A stretch of DNA of 64,000 nt from Phymatolithon calcareum (GCA_977006965.1 OZ345369.1:1798001-1862000); one strand, 5' to 3'. Counted from the stretch's first letter, positions 1 through 8,677 are shown. Numbers and translations are program-made. Notes: generated by a model not told the origin, from the sequence alone.

Positions 1-2
1 CA

Positions 3-92
3 GTAGTGGATGTGGAGGACGCTATTGGAGCTGTGCTACTAAATGAGCATATTCTGGACATCGAAGAAGTAGCAGGAAGAGTAGCGGTCTGA
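3..92 (+). CDS. possible 3' end of a truncated CDS
   Basis: From base 3 a frame is open for 29 codons, rich in Val, Glu, Asp and Ile (it contains NEHILDIEEVAGR), and ends in TGA at 90-92. The composition looks like protein rather than chance, but the fragment is too short to recognise and could be the last exon of a gene lying left of the window. The following 330 bases to 423 show no coding signal. Confidence 0.25.
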   Translation, partial: VVDVEDAIGAVLLNEHILDIEEVAGRVAV

Positions 93-423
93 CAGAAACA
101 TAGCACGGTCGGATATTCAGTTGCCGAAGAGATGCTCATGTTTCAGCTGCCAGGTGAGAAGAACAGTTCACTAAAGCGCCTGCACACGTGTCGTGAACTA
201 CTAATACGGCAGCCGTGTAACACCACTTTAGTTTTCTTGGTATTTTTCGTAAAGCCTGATTGAAAGGATCGCGAACCCGAGAATGGACATTGTTCAGAAC
301 TTGATACCTCTATCACGCCCCTGTGCCACGATCAGCGCAATATAGATTCTGCGATCCTGCGTCGGCTTTTTAGCCTCACTATTGTGGAGACGAATATACT
401 TCGACAAACTGAGAGTTCAAAAT

Positions 424-1040
424 TTAGAAAATGAGTTTACAAAAAGAGAACCATCTAGAAATATTACGTCTCAATCTCAAATCTGATATGGCCCTCTGCA
501 ACTTGGCATCGGCCGCGCTCTCCACCTCATTCTTGACGTAGCTGTGGAGGATCAAATCTTCAAACGAGTCAACGTCTATGAAAACAAATCAACTGTTGCC
601 AGCTCATGTTCAAGCTCATGCCCGTGCCCTATCATCACCTTCAGAGGTTCGTCGAGGTCAGAGTACATACCTTCAAAACGGTCTGTGTCGCTAAGAACAA
701 ACTCCTCGGCTGCTTTCGCCATTTACTCATTCGCCCAAAGTCAAATTTTGCCGTTGTTTTACGCACCATTCGTTCACACACCTCCCTCGACACGTGACAC
801 GGCAAGTCCAATGCTCTAAGAAATCCCACCTCCAGCTCCCTGATTCTCCCTAGACTGCTGTGCGCGGACGCGAAAAAGAGCAGCTATTGAAAATTGTTGA
901 ACGACGACGGAGAAAGCAGGGCGGCCCCATTTTCGGATGCACTTGATCCCACTGGCTGGAAGATACCTGACACTTATTCCCAGGTTAGGAATGGTGCGAA
1001 CAGAACTGGTTCGGGTATTTCGCGTCTCGATCTTGTCAAT
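424..1040 (-). pseudogene. 3' part of a host gene interrupted by Fanzor element copy 1
   Basis: Read leftward from the element edge, the minus strand codes for a polar stretch (IDKIETRNTRTSSVRTIPNLG). It then meets a good donor (AG|GTATCT) and an acceptor (CGCACAG) that give an intron at 858-966. Coding continues through SSLGRIRELEVGFLRALDLP. A second intron is visible at 576-670 (G|GTATGT to TTTTCATAG, phase 1), followed by DVDSFEDLILHSYVKNEVESAAD and a stop at 424-426. Both introns (109 and 95 nt) match the size of those in the light-harvesting gene of this window. One junction, near 690-760, is unresolved: a third intron or a frameshift is needed there. The product is not recognised. The 5' part lies beyond the element at 5468-5634, so the gene is split by 4.4 kb. 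Confidence 0.55.
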
Positions 1041-1493
1041 CTAAATGTCCGAGCCTACAAACTCACACCATCCGTCGTCGTCTTCAATACGGTATTCGCC
1101 GCATTAGGGAAACGTGGAGCTCTGGATAAAATTCGAGCATGTCATGGAGCGTAGGCGGGAGATCACAGTCGACGGAGCACGAATCAGATGCTGCATATAG
1201 CCTCGCCGATCCCGCGAATTTACGACGGCCGCGACATAAGACCGCTTTTTCCTCCTCCCTCCCATCCCGAGCACAATTCTCGCGCCATCATGGTCCAAAC
1301 CCTATCGCAGCCCCTCTTTGTGGCTGGTGCAATTGCGCGTCGACGGTCAAAATCGCAAGTTGAGAATGAGCAAACGTGCATTTGCACTGGCTCACGCATT
1401 TACGGTAGTGTAGTTTGAAAATATGGAGATGAATCATACAAAAAACGGATCTCAGATGTAATTCTCAGCTGAGAAGCCAGCCCCTCCCAACGG

Positions 1494-1502
1494 CTATAAA
1501 AT
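1494..1502 (+). promoter_or_regulatory. possible TATA box in the left half of the element (also at 9401-9409)
   Basis: CTATAAAAT is followed about 40 bases later by a C-rich stretch, the expected spacing for a eukaryotic core promoter. No convincing plus-strand ORF follows closely, so any transcript would be non-coding, or the match is accidental. Confidence 0.25.
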
Positions 1503-1642
1503 CCAGGAGAGATCGAAGCTGGAGGAATCCCCCTCATCTAACATACACTGGGAGTCGGTGCGCTCACAGTTGTGAAGCTAGTTGTGAAGCTTGCCCGTTT
1601 TTCCTCTCGCGACTGTACGCCGCACAACTTGGATCGCGGTAG

Positions 1643-2619
1643 TCATGCTGCTCGTAGTAAGTGATCTGATGGGCCATACGGGCACGTGACTCTCGTGTGT
1701 CTATGCGCTGCATCGCTGTCTTTCGCGTAGTTGTAGTTAGATCTAGATTGCAAAGTCGCTCCATCGTGATGAGCGTAGCTTGGGACGAGCACATAACAAT
1801 GGACTTTTAGCTTGTTGGAAACTTTGTAGGCCTCGACACAGGGCACTGCACAAGGCCTGACAAAAGTGTACCACTTCTTCAAGCGAAAGTGACCTATATC
1901 GCCAATGGGTTTAATACCAGAGGCGATTCCTTTATTGGCAGTAGCATTACAAAAGAGGGCCGAGTTGCTTAGCTCGTAAAGGAGCAGACAGTCGTGGTTG
2001 TTGATCATGCTTCCTTCTTGGTATTGCTCGAAAAAATGGAATGGTTTACGTCTTGCTTCGTGGATTCTTGTCCTAATTGTTTTTCCTCATTGGGCCCGCC
2101 TCTATTCGGAGACGTGATGAACCATCACATGCTCTACAGTTTGTCCCGTGCGACTGTGTGTCTTGATGTATCTATCATCTACGGGATTCTCATACATTTA
2201 TCCGATTTTCATCCATCCTTGTCGCGCGTGATCACTGTACCCCGCAACACAAGACAATGTAGAATCCCCACGAATAGTAGCATTCGTTTAAATAGATACG
2301 TCCGGACCCCCGAACCTCAACTTTAGCTAAGGTCAAGGCAAAAAATAACAAAAACACGAACGAATAAACACTAATACTTTATCTAGACCAACCTTTCAAC
2401 ACAAATGATAAGCGTACGGCCACTCAGAGCGTCCTGGTTTCGAAACTGTTGATGGAACGTGTCCACAACAGTGTTCTCGCCCTGTACAGTCTCACGCGAC
2501 AATTGCCTCACTGTCTCTTTGCGAGATACGCAGAGAAACAGGATGCAGTATAATGCTACAACCACGAGAGTCCTTACCATCCATGATGGATGACTCGTTG
2601 GCTGAGTTTTTAGTACCAT
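1643..2619 (-). CDS. probable spliced gene inside the element, membrane-anchored protein (copy 1)
   Basis: Two protein-like minus-strand segments lie divergent from the Fanzor gene. The first (2619-2393) begins with a short basic N terminus, one hydrophobic segment (MVRTLVVVALYCILFLC) and a polar stem, as in a type II membrane or secreted protein. A donor AAAG|GTTGGT at 2392 and an acceptor AATTAG at 2073 match in phase. They join it to a second segment (2072-1643) that includes RTRIHEARRKPFHFFEQYQEG and HFRLKKWYTFVRPCAVPC and ends at 1643. The joined product would be about 218 residues. I do not recognise the family. The same reading is intact in copy 2. The splice choice is by eye, and an intronless pair of ORFs is the alternative. 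Confidence 0.4.
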
Positions 2620-2620
2620 C

Positions 2621-2628
2621 TATATAAA
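2621..2628 (+). promoter_or_regulatory. TATA box of the Fanzor gene (copy 1; same at 10528-10535)
   Basis: TATATAAA lies 90 bases upstream of the Fanzor start codon and directly beside the start of the divergent minus-strand ORF. Because TATATA reads on both strands it could serve both directions, with the minus gene then starting at its second Met (2580). Confidence 0.45.
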
Positions 2629-2717
2629 GTCCACGTCAATGCTTACCTACCGAAGCTACACTCGACCACTCCACAACCTAACCACCAGCCCAGAGACCAC
2701 CGAATTCTGGGTGGGAC

Positions 2718-5330
2718 ATGGATGTCGTCGCTACACCTGCCGGCGACGGCGATGACGACGATACACCGTCGAAGAAGAAAAAGCGCACAATCGCCGCGAA
2801 CAACGATCTGCAAGAATTTGCGTCGATACGCAATATTCCGAAGGCCAAGAGAAGGTTAAGGGCCATGACCGTAACGTCCTCCGCGGACGCATGCATTCGG
2901 TCCGATATGCAGAACCGCGAGAAGATACTTGCCGCCATGGACGAGCATGCCAAAACGCTCGGTACTCTCCGGCATATCGTCTCCGTGTACCTCAATGTCC
3001 TCGCGGACGACAAGCCTGCTGACATTTCACACGAACTGGTGTTTGAAAATTGGTTTATATCAACGCTGTTTCTGCGTTTCGCCAACAGACGCGTACGCGC
3101 TGACGCCGAAAGAAGATGGAAGGATAACGATGTCGAGCCTGTGCGACTTCATTTCCAGCGATACGTGCAGGAGAACCCAGTGCAGCAGTCGGCCATCGAC
3201 TCCCTTTCGCACTTTCCGCAGCGATGCGTCTCCACCTCGCTGTCCACGCAAATGCTAACGGCCATGAAGAGGCATCTCTCCGAAGAATTTAGCCGTCGTT
3301 CACTTTTACATTTAAAGTGCCTCTTGGCGCAAAGGCTTCACCACCTGGCGGTCAATTGGGACACTTTCCAAAAGGACATACAAAACGCCAGCAAAGTGGT
3401 TTTTGAATGCTGTACGACCTCGGATGACGATCGCCCGGTCGAATTAATTACAAAATTTTGTGATCCTGAACGTCTGAAACAGTGGCCGGAACCGCCTAAC
3501 CGTCTCGAAAACTGGCCGGAACCGCATAAGCGTCTCGAAAACTGGCCGGAACCGCTGCTCGACGTCGTCCAAGAATACCGACAAGAATTCAGCCCAATGC
3601 GCACACCGCCGAAAAAGCGCAACACCACGACGCCACCGGAAGAGTTCGACAACTTCCAGTACCAGCAGAAGAGCAATTTTTCTTGCATGTTACGACTGAC
3701 GCACATGTTCAGGGAACGCGATGCTGCGATTTTGGAAAACAAACGCCAAGTCTTGCAGTGGGTCAACAGTCGACAACCGATTGTTAAGCTCTCGTCGTCC
3801 AAGGAGGGCTATAAAGCTCAGATGCCTCGGAGTGCCATACTTCTACGTCCAAAGTGGTTGGATAATGACGCTCCTTTCAATCCTGACGACGGACACCGAC
3901 TCGTGAAAATGGTCAAGCTGTGCAGGGAGGCACTTCTCGGCAGCCGAACATTCCCCGGCTTTGATATGGTTCCGCCGTCATTTCACCTGCTCCCCAAGTT
4001 CGCTTTGACCAGGGCTTTCGTGCCCTACGACCGCGAGTCACTCATCACGTTGCTCAACAGTGTTGGGGTTCCTCATCTTCCTCGGAATTCCAGAATTTGG
4101 TGGACCTCTTGTTTCAGCTTCCATACGAAGGAAACAGTGCGACGGAATATTGATGTTCCACGGAAGACCTCGGGCAAATCACGAAAGAACCGCCGGAAAG
4201 TGCTCAAACTTTCACGCCGACTGCGGAAGGGCATACCTGTGCTCTCGTCGAGTGCCTGGACGCTCAACAAACGGGCGTACGAGAAGATAAAACGGGACCC
4301 TTCGATGCCCATACCGTGGCTAGTGAACTCCATAACCACGGACGGCCTTCAGGTGAAGGTCGTCTTGGCGACAATAGAAGACACGCGGGCAAGCCGAGTA
4401 CCCACCGGTCTTGACGTGCTCGACAAGAAAGGCTACCGAGAGATCTCCGGCGCGTACGACGTCAAAAAGCATACGAAGGGTGTGTTCAAGGGCGCGAAAC
4501 CGGTTCCCCGAGATCTAAGGGGCGAAATCATCGCTATCGGTCTCGACCCCGGTCTGGTCGAAGTGGCCACGACGGCAAGAGCAACAATGAACTTTCCAGC
4601 TCGCGACTTCAAGTCGTCGGCATTCGCGCAGTTTGGTACCAGCTTTCCGACCAAGAGGTACCGTCGTGACAACCTGTCCATCCATTCGCAAAACTTCGAA
4701 AAGAAGAGGCGACAAAACGACCCTGCGTACCGAGCTGCCGTGCAGCGATTTAGCGAGGTGACGCTGAAGGAGGCCGGAAAAGCGCGAGCGTACGCCACGG
4801 TCGTTCACGAGACTTTGCCCATCATGATGGAGGAACTTCTAAGTCCCCTGCGGCGACAGAAGCGGTTTGCGCGTTTCCGTGCCGGGCAAAGAGCGATGCA
4901 TCACCTTGCATCCTCGTTATTGTTCGACGAGGAACAAATAGAGCTGCGGCGGTTGAAGGGCCAAGAGAAGAAGCAGAAGAAGAAGGAGCTGTACGGTCGT
5001 CCCCGGGTCGTTTTCTTCGGCAACGCTGAGTATAGGTTTGGGAAAAGCGGGCCCACTCCAAGGAAGAAGCTGATTCGGGCTTTGGCGAAAGTGTGCCCTG
5101 TAGTTCTGACGGACGAGTTCCGGACGTCTGCACGTTGTCATGGATGTGGGATGCCTATGCAAAAGGGCAAAGGTTTTCGTGTTGTACACTGTCCAAACAG
5201 TGCACCGGGCGAGAACTCCTGCAGCGTGGGCGACATTGACAGGGACGTGAACGCCGCGCGCAACATAGGAACATGTGGTGTCCACATGCTTTTAGGAAAA
5301 GAGCGTCCGGAGTATCTGTCTAGGTCGTAG
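2718..5330 (+). CDS. Fanzor RNA-guided nuclease (TnpB/Cas12-like), copy 1
   Basis: This is an intronless gene of 870 residues. Known Fanzors are eukaryotic TnpB homologues: programmable DNA nucleases guided by an omega-RNA made from the 3' end of their own element. The N terminus is acidic and then has a basic cluster (KKKKR, residues 19-23) that may be a nuclear localisation signal. Residues 251-280 hold three 10-residue repeats (RLENWPEP). A basic region follows (about 480-505). RuvC-I is IIAIGLDPG with Asp610. A Fanzor-type FFGNAEY motif (766-772) replaces the usual TnpB RuvC-II glutamate position. Glu800 in TDEFRTS is a candidate for the displaced catalytic Glu. A zinc ribbon uses C807/C810 and C825/C835. 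RuvC-III is DIDRDVNAARNI with Asp843. The ATG at 2718 follows a TATA box. All catalytic motifs are intact, so it is plausibly active. It is closest to the larger Fanzor1-type proteins, but the subtype is inferred. Confidence 0.92.
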   Translation: MDVVATPAGDGDDDDTPSKKKKRTIAANNDLQEFASIRNIPKAKRRLRAMTVTSSADACIRSDMQNREKILAAMDEHAKTLGTLRHIVSVYLNVLADDKPADISHELVFENWFISTLFLRFANRRVRADAERRWKDNDVEPVRLHFQRYVQENPVQQSAIDSLSHFPQRCVSTSLSTQMLTAMKRHLSEEFSRRSLLHLKCLLAQRLHHLAVNWDTFQKDIQNASKVVFECCTTSDDDRPVELITKFCDPERLKQWPEPPNRLENWPEPHKRLENWPEPLLDVVQEYRQEFSPMRTPPKKRNTTTPPEEFDNFQYQQKSNFSCMLRLTHMFRERDAAILENKRQVLQWVNSRQPIVKLSSSKEGYKAQMPRSAILLRPKWLDNDAPFNPDDGHRLVKMVKLCREALLGSRTFPGFDMVPPSFHLLPKFALTRAFVPYDRESLITLLNSVGVPHLPRNSRIWWTSCFSFHTKETVRRNIDVPRKTSGKSRKNRRKVLKLSRRLRKGIPVLSSSAWTLNKRAYEKIKRDPSMPIPWLVNSITTDGLQVKVVLATIEDTRASRVPTGLDVLDKKGYREISGAYDVKKHTKGVFKGAKPVPRDLRGEIIAIGLDPGLVEVATTARATMNFPARDFKSSAFAQFGTSFPTKRYRRDNLSIHSQNFEKKRRQNDPAYRAAVQRFSEVTLKEAGKARAYATVVHETLPIMMEELLSPLRRQKRFARFRAGQRAMHHLASSLLFDEEQIELRRLKGQEKKQKKKELYGRPRVVFFGNAEYRFGKSGPTPRKKLIRALAKVCPVVLTDEFRTSARCHGCGMPMQKGKGFRVVHCPNSAPGENSCSVGDIDRDVNAARNIGTCGVHMLLGKERPEYLSRS
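3469..3558 (+). repeat. 30-bp tandem repeat inside the Fanzor gene (copy 1)
   Basis: Three in-frame 30-bp units encode ERLKQWPEPP, NRLENWPEPH and KRLENWPEPL. Units two and three are nearly identical in DNA, so the expansion is recent. The same repeat is at 11376-11465 in copy 2. It lies upstream of the RuvC core. Confidence 0.85.
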
Positions 5331-5467
5331 TCGTCCCACTATTTTTCTGTTTATTAGCTGGCATGCATAAGTATGTCTAGTGCCTCTACCGTGTTCATAC
5401 GGGTTGCTCTTAACTCTTGTTTACAAGGGGAGCAATACTGTTGCCTTTAGAGGGCAATAAACAGCTC
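5331..5467 (+). ncRNA. putative omega-RNA (fRNA) scaffold at the right end, copy 1
   Basis: Between the Fanzor stop codon and the element edge are two consecutive stem-loops. Stem 1 pairs TTGCTC (5404-5409) with GAGCAA (5430-5435) and encloses a CTTG/CAAG hairpin (5416-5427). Stem 2 pairs TTGCC (5441-5445) with GGCAA (5453-5457), extended by CTGT/ACAG. Only CTC separates the last paired base from the host DNA. In TnpB and Fanzor systems the guide is transcribed from the flank just past this edge, here beginning CATGTTAAGCACAATC at 5468. An AATAAA at 5456-5461 lies within the 3' strand of stem 2. Expression and the 5' limit are unknown. Confidence 0.45.
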
Positions 5468-5634
5468 CATGTTAAGCACAATCCTATTAAATCTCGTTTC
5501 ACTCGCAGTTCTATCAGTCCAAGCATCCCCAGGATCCGACTGGTCTTTCATAAGGTGTTGGCGACGCTTTGAGCTGACCCGGTCGGTTAACTCGTTAAAG
5601 CTTTTGTCAGGGTTATCTTTTTGTTTCTTTATTC
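5468..5634 (-). pseudogene. 5' part of the host gene split by Fanzor copy 1
   Basis: The minus strand is open from about 5634 to the element edge and is rich in charged residues (for example SFNELTDRVSSKRRQHLMKD). A Met codon lies at 5551. The last codons before the element read Val-Leu-Asn-Met, and the first after it (at 1040) read Ile-Asp-Lys-Ile, in the same frame. The 5' end is unresolved: an in-frame TGA lies just upstream, so the segment is an exon, or translation starts at 5551. The product is not recognised. Confidence 0.5.
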
Positions 5635-5864
5635 ACATGCTTATAATACAAAGAAGTTGCAACTGCGAATATAGCACAATTTCCACACAGATCAGAGATC
5701 TTCTCTGCCGGGTATATCCTTTCCTTCTCGACGAAAAGGTTCGCTCCTGTTCCTTCTTGTTTGTTCTTCTAATTCTATTTTACAGTGGGGCTCGCACAAC
5801 CTCTCGGCAGACCTAGAAATTTCAAGACGCAATCTTCAACCGAACATAACTAAACTATGAGCCA

Positions 5865-6542
5865 TCAAGTCCCGCACGCCGCGGTCCCGATGGCGTTATA
5901 ACTGAGCGCTACATTACCAACTGAATACAATGTCGAAGCTGCGACATTTCCAATCGCAACTGTACCGCTGACAGCGATTATCCCGATCGCCACGAAGCTT
6001 GCAACGGAGAGGAGTCCCAGAACGAAAGCACCGACGGCGAAATACCCAATAGCTATACAACCGAGCGCCAATGGCCCGAGCGCGAACCAGCCGCAAGCCC
6101 AGCGGTATGCTCCCACACCCGGTTCCCATGGGTGATTCGTAATATGTACAATTGGAAATCCGCAGAAGGACGCTTTCGACCGGCATTCCCAAAAGTATCC
6201 TACACGTCGAGTAATCCACATTCTGTACTCACGGACTACTGGCTCCAATGAGTACGCATCCTTCCTTATTAGTGACTCCTGAGGAGGGGAGCGGGACTTG
6301 TCGTCTATGCGTCCTTGATGCTGCGAAGACGGAGATCGGCCTGGGTAACTTGAACGTCGAGTGTGGTGATCAGGCTGTTCACGGTGCGGATGACTCGAGC
6401 GATTCTCTTGTCCATGAGGTCTACCGTCTGCATGGTGCTGGTGCCGGTGAGAATGCCGATGAAGGCGCTCATCGCGTCGAAAGTGGCCATCCATTTGATT
6501 CTGGGTTCCTTCGTTGGCTCTTTTCCAGATGAGGAGACTTTT
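5865..6542 (-). CDS. probable spliced gene, membrane-associated ALG/AIG-repeat protein
   Basis: The C-terminal exon (6278-5865) begins after the acceptor CTCCTCAG. It encodes FWECRSKASFCGFPIVHI followed by about 80 residues of a hydrophobic pattern repeating every five residues (ALGCIAIGYFAVG and so on). Bacterial proteins of the RSK-x-x-x-GLPLVHI plus AIG-repeat type look the same, so a bacterial origin is possible. Upstream, an exon beginning after TTCAG (preceded by a CTAAC branch-like site) encodes KWMATFDAMSAFIGILTGT and a helical segment up to a donor near 6350. It would join in phase. The single 262-codon ORF across this region (6653-5865) is an alternative, but its middle is an unlikely His/Arg-rich run. 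Further 5' exons may lie right of 6560. Confidence 0.5.
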   Translation of the reverse strand, partial: KSLLIWKRANEGTQNQMDGHFRRDERLHRHSHRHQHHADGRPHGQENRSSHPHREQPDHHTRRSSYPGRSPSSQHQGRIDDKSRSPPQESLIRKDAYSLEPVVREYRMWITRRVGYFWECRSKASFCGFPIVHITNHPWEPGVGAYRWACGWFALGPLALGCIAIGYFAVGAFVLGLLSVASFVAIGIIAVSGTVAIGNVAASTLYSVGNVALSYNAIGTAACGT

Positions 6543-6659
6543 CTGAAGGCGGCCAGTATCAGTTAGAGAGGTGAAAGTTGGGTGGCTTGGCGAATTTTGC
6601 ACGACCTTCCCCAAAGAGTTTGTTCTTAAGAATGACTCTGAGCACATGTCCATACCGAT

Positions 6660-7651
6660 GAAATTTAGAAACGAGCACTTCGCTAGTACACTTCATAGGA
6701 TATTCCATTTTACTACATCTCACGCTTCTCGTTTGAAGTTCAAGAATATCGCAAACATATAACCCAATCTATATGACGAATGGCAGCCATTTTTCCCACA
6801 TTTGCCGAGGTTCCTTTCGTACAAAAGGTCTCTATTTGTTTTCTGTCCTCAAGTCGACAATGTGCGACATCAGAAGTACAGAAAGAAGCAATGTTATTAC
6901 GGGATATCCAGGGTGATCGAGAGCGAATAGTACGTCCGATAATCACTATGAGCCGGCGGTCAGTAGACACATGAGCAGAATTCCATGCCACAGACAGCAC
7001 CTGCGGCATGTCGATACAAGCACGAGAAAACGTCCAGGAACTTCCAATCAGGATGCTTGGAGCAGGGCTTGTGCCGTTATGGCCCCAAACAGTTTCGCTT
7101 TATTTATTATCTTAGTAAACCTTTGTCACCAGCGGCTAGCTGGATGGACACGATACTCCCGCCAGTCGCGAATAATCCTGTACGTTCGACAGCGCTTGCT
7201 CTTGTCGCGCACAAACGGCCGAATAAAAGAGTCTCTCATATTAAGAACAACTTTTCTGGAAAGTGAGAACGGCCCACGAGAAGAGAAGACAGCTTGATGG
7301 TCTTTTGAAGGGCAGCCATAAACGTTGCAGAACGCAAGTCTGGGCAAGGCCGCGACAACCTGAGAAGTTCGTCTGTATTACTACCATCTGTGTGCTTTTG
7401 CGTTCGGTCGAGCTGGTTAAGTACCTTATTCTTGATAGTATTTATGATAATGTGCTTATATGGGCTGGAATCGAGGGTCAGCTATCCGCCAATCAATCAG
7501 ATTTCATATCGTGACAGCTACGTACGATCCATCAGCCAATGATATTGACTTTCGTGGCACGGACTTGCAAGGTCATTGTGCTCAAGCTGCCGCAGTGCAT
7601 CCATTTTTGCAGGGTGTGCAATCGCTCTCATCCGCCCTTATTTAAGCTGCC
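6660..7651. other. intergenic, no supported gene
   Basis: This holds only short overlapping ORFs without recognisable motifs. The right part is the upstream region of the dehydrogenase gene, with an AT-rich TTATTTAAG about 10 bases before its ATG. Upstream exons of the minus-strand ALG-repeat gene could lie in the left part. Confidence 0.5.
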
Positions 7652-8677
7652 ATGTCATCGCTCGAAAGATACCACGATAACCGGAGACGGCGCAAGCTCA
7701 ATGACGGGGCGTCCCAAGGGAATGCAGGATCAAGTGAAACTGCAGAATCTGCGACATTCCAAGAGCTAGAAAACTCAAGCGAGATGGAGGAATCTATGAC
7801 ATCGGAAGAGGCCGAAATCTTAAGTGACGCAAAGGCGCTTGTGATGAAAACTGCTGAAGTGGCACAAGCTGTGTTGATCACCGGTTGCTCAAGCGGCATC
7901 GGCTTTGCTGCTGTTGAGCGGTTTTCCTCTCAAGGATGGAAAGTGGCTGCCACAATGCGCAACCCCAACTGTGATGCCGGAAAAATTCTATCGAAAAAGG
8001 GTAACGTGCTTGTTCTGCGTCTCGACGTCACCGACATTTCTTCAATCAAGACTGCGGTTAAGTCGACAATTGACACCTTTGGCGGATTAGATGTCCTTGT
8101 GAACAATGCTGGATATGGATTGGTAGGGCCAATCGAGTTTGCAACAAAAGACCAAATCGAACACCAGTTTGCCGTCAACACATTCGGGCCGATTTACACT
8201 TTGCAGGCTGTACTTCCTCACTTTCGAGAGAGGCAGAAAGGGCTCATCATCAACGTCAGCTCTGTCCTGGGGTTGTGCCTATTGCCTTTCATGTCGCTGT
8301 ATCAGGGCACGAAGTTTGCGATTGAGGGAATTTCGGAAACTATAAACATGGAGCTTTCTCCGCTTGGTATCCGCGTCAAAATCCTGGAACCTGGTGGTGT
8401 GAAAACAGATTTTTTCTCGCGCGGGGTGGAGAAGACAGACACAGGTCCTCCTTATGCTGACATGCTGAAGAATTGGGAGAAGGTGATGAAAAACAAAGCA
8501 GAATCATTTTCAAACACTGATGACATTTTGGATGTAATCTGGGATGCCGTAACAGATGGAAAAGACACAGTGCGGTATATCGCAGGAACGGACGCCAAGG
8601 CCATGTTGCAAATGAAGAAGGATCTCACTGACGAGCTGTTCGAAAGTGCGATGATCAAGAGATTTGGTTTGTCATGA
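7652..8677 (+). CDS. classical short-chain dehydrogenase/reductase
   Basis: This 341-residue NAD(P)-dependent oxidoreductase belongs to the classical SDR family. The Rossmann motif TGCSSGIG is at 77-84, NNAGYG at 151-156, the catalytic Ser in NVSS at about 203 and the active-site YQGTK (Tyr217, Lys221) at 217-221. PGGVKTDF (247-254) is the typical segment after the sixth strand. The overall pattern resembles 17-beta-hydroxysteroid or retinol dehydrogenase-like and bacterial SDRs; the substrate is unknown. About 70 residues, polar and acidic, precede the Rossmann fold and are not part of the usual SDR. Translation could start at Met65 (7844) instead. An AATAAAAA polyadenylation-like signal is at about 8911, just before Fanzor copy 2. 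Confidence 0.9.
   Translation: MSSLERYHDNRRRRKLNDGASQGNAGSSETAESATFQELENSSEMEESMTSEEAEILSDAKALVMKTAEVAQAVLITGCSSGIGFAAVERFSSQGWKVAATMRNPNCDAGKILSKKGNVLVLRLDVTDISSIKTAVKSTIDTFGGLDVLVNNAGYGLVGPIEFATKDQIEHQFAVNTFGPIYTLQAVLPHFRERQKGLIINVSSVLGLCLLPFMSLYQGTKFAIEGISETINMELSPLGIRVKILEPGGVKTDFFSRGVEKTDTGPPYADMLKNWEKVMKNKAESFSNTDDILDVIWDAVTDGKDTVRYIAGTDAKAMLQMKKDLTDELFESAMIKRFGLS

Larger units (their letters stand above)
1041..5467 (+). mobile_element. Fanzor element, copy 1 (4427 bp)
   Basis: This segment recurs at 8948-13374 with a constant offset of 7907. Identity stops at base 1040 on the left and after 5467 on the right. The two copies encode identical Fanzor proteins; the only difference I noticed is a T/A change near the left end (1063 against 8970). 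The ends are CTAAATGTCCGAG on the left and AATAAACAGCTC on the right. I see no terminal inverted repeat and no target-site duplication. The left 1.6 kb holds a probable minus-strand gene. The right 2.6 kb holds the Fanzor gene and a structured 3' end. The element interrupts a host gene on the minus strand, and its removal restores an in-frame codon junction (Met-Ile). This favours precise insertion as in IS200/IS605-related TnpB elements, although no mobilising transposase is seen. Confidence 0.9.

Noticed and set aside
544-819. Plus-strand ORFs at 544-819 and 606-797
   Set aside because: They are antisense to the better-supported minus-strand exons of the disrupted host gene.
1041-5467. Terminal inverted repeats on the Fanzor element
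   Set aside because: Comparing the left end with the reverse complement of the right end gives no match longer than a few bases.
5865-6653. 262-codon ORF as a single exon
   Set aside because: Its middle is an improbable His/Arg-rich run, whereas the neighbouring frame is protein-like with splice-like borders; kept only as the alternative reading.
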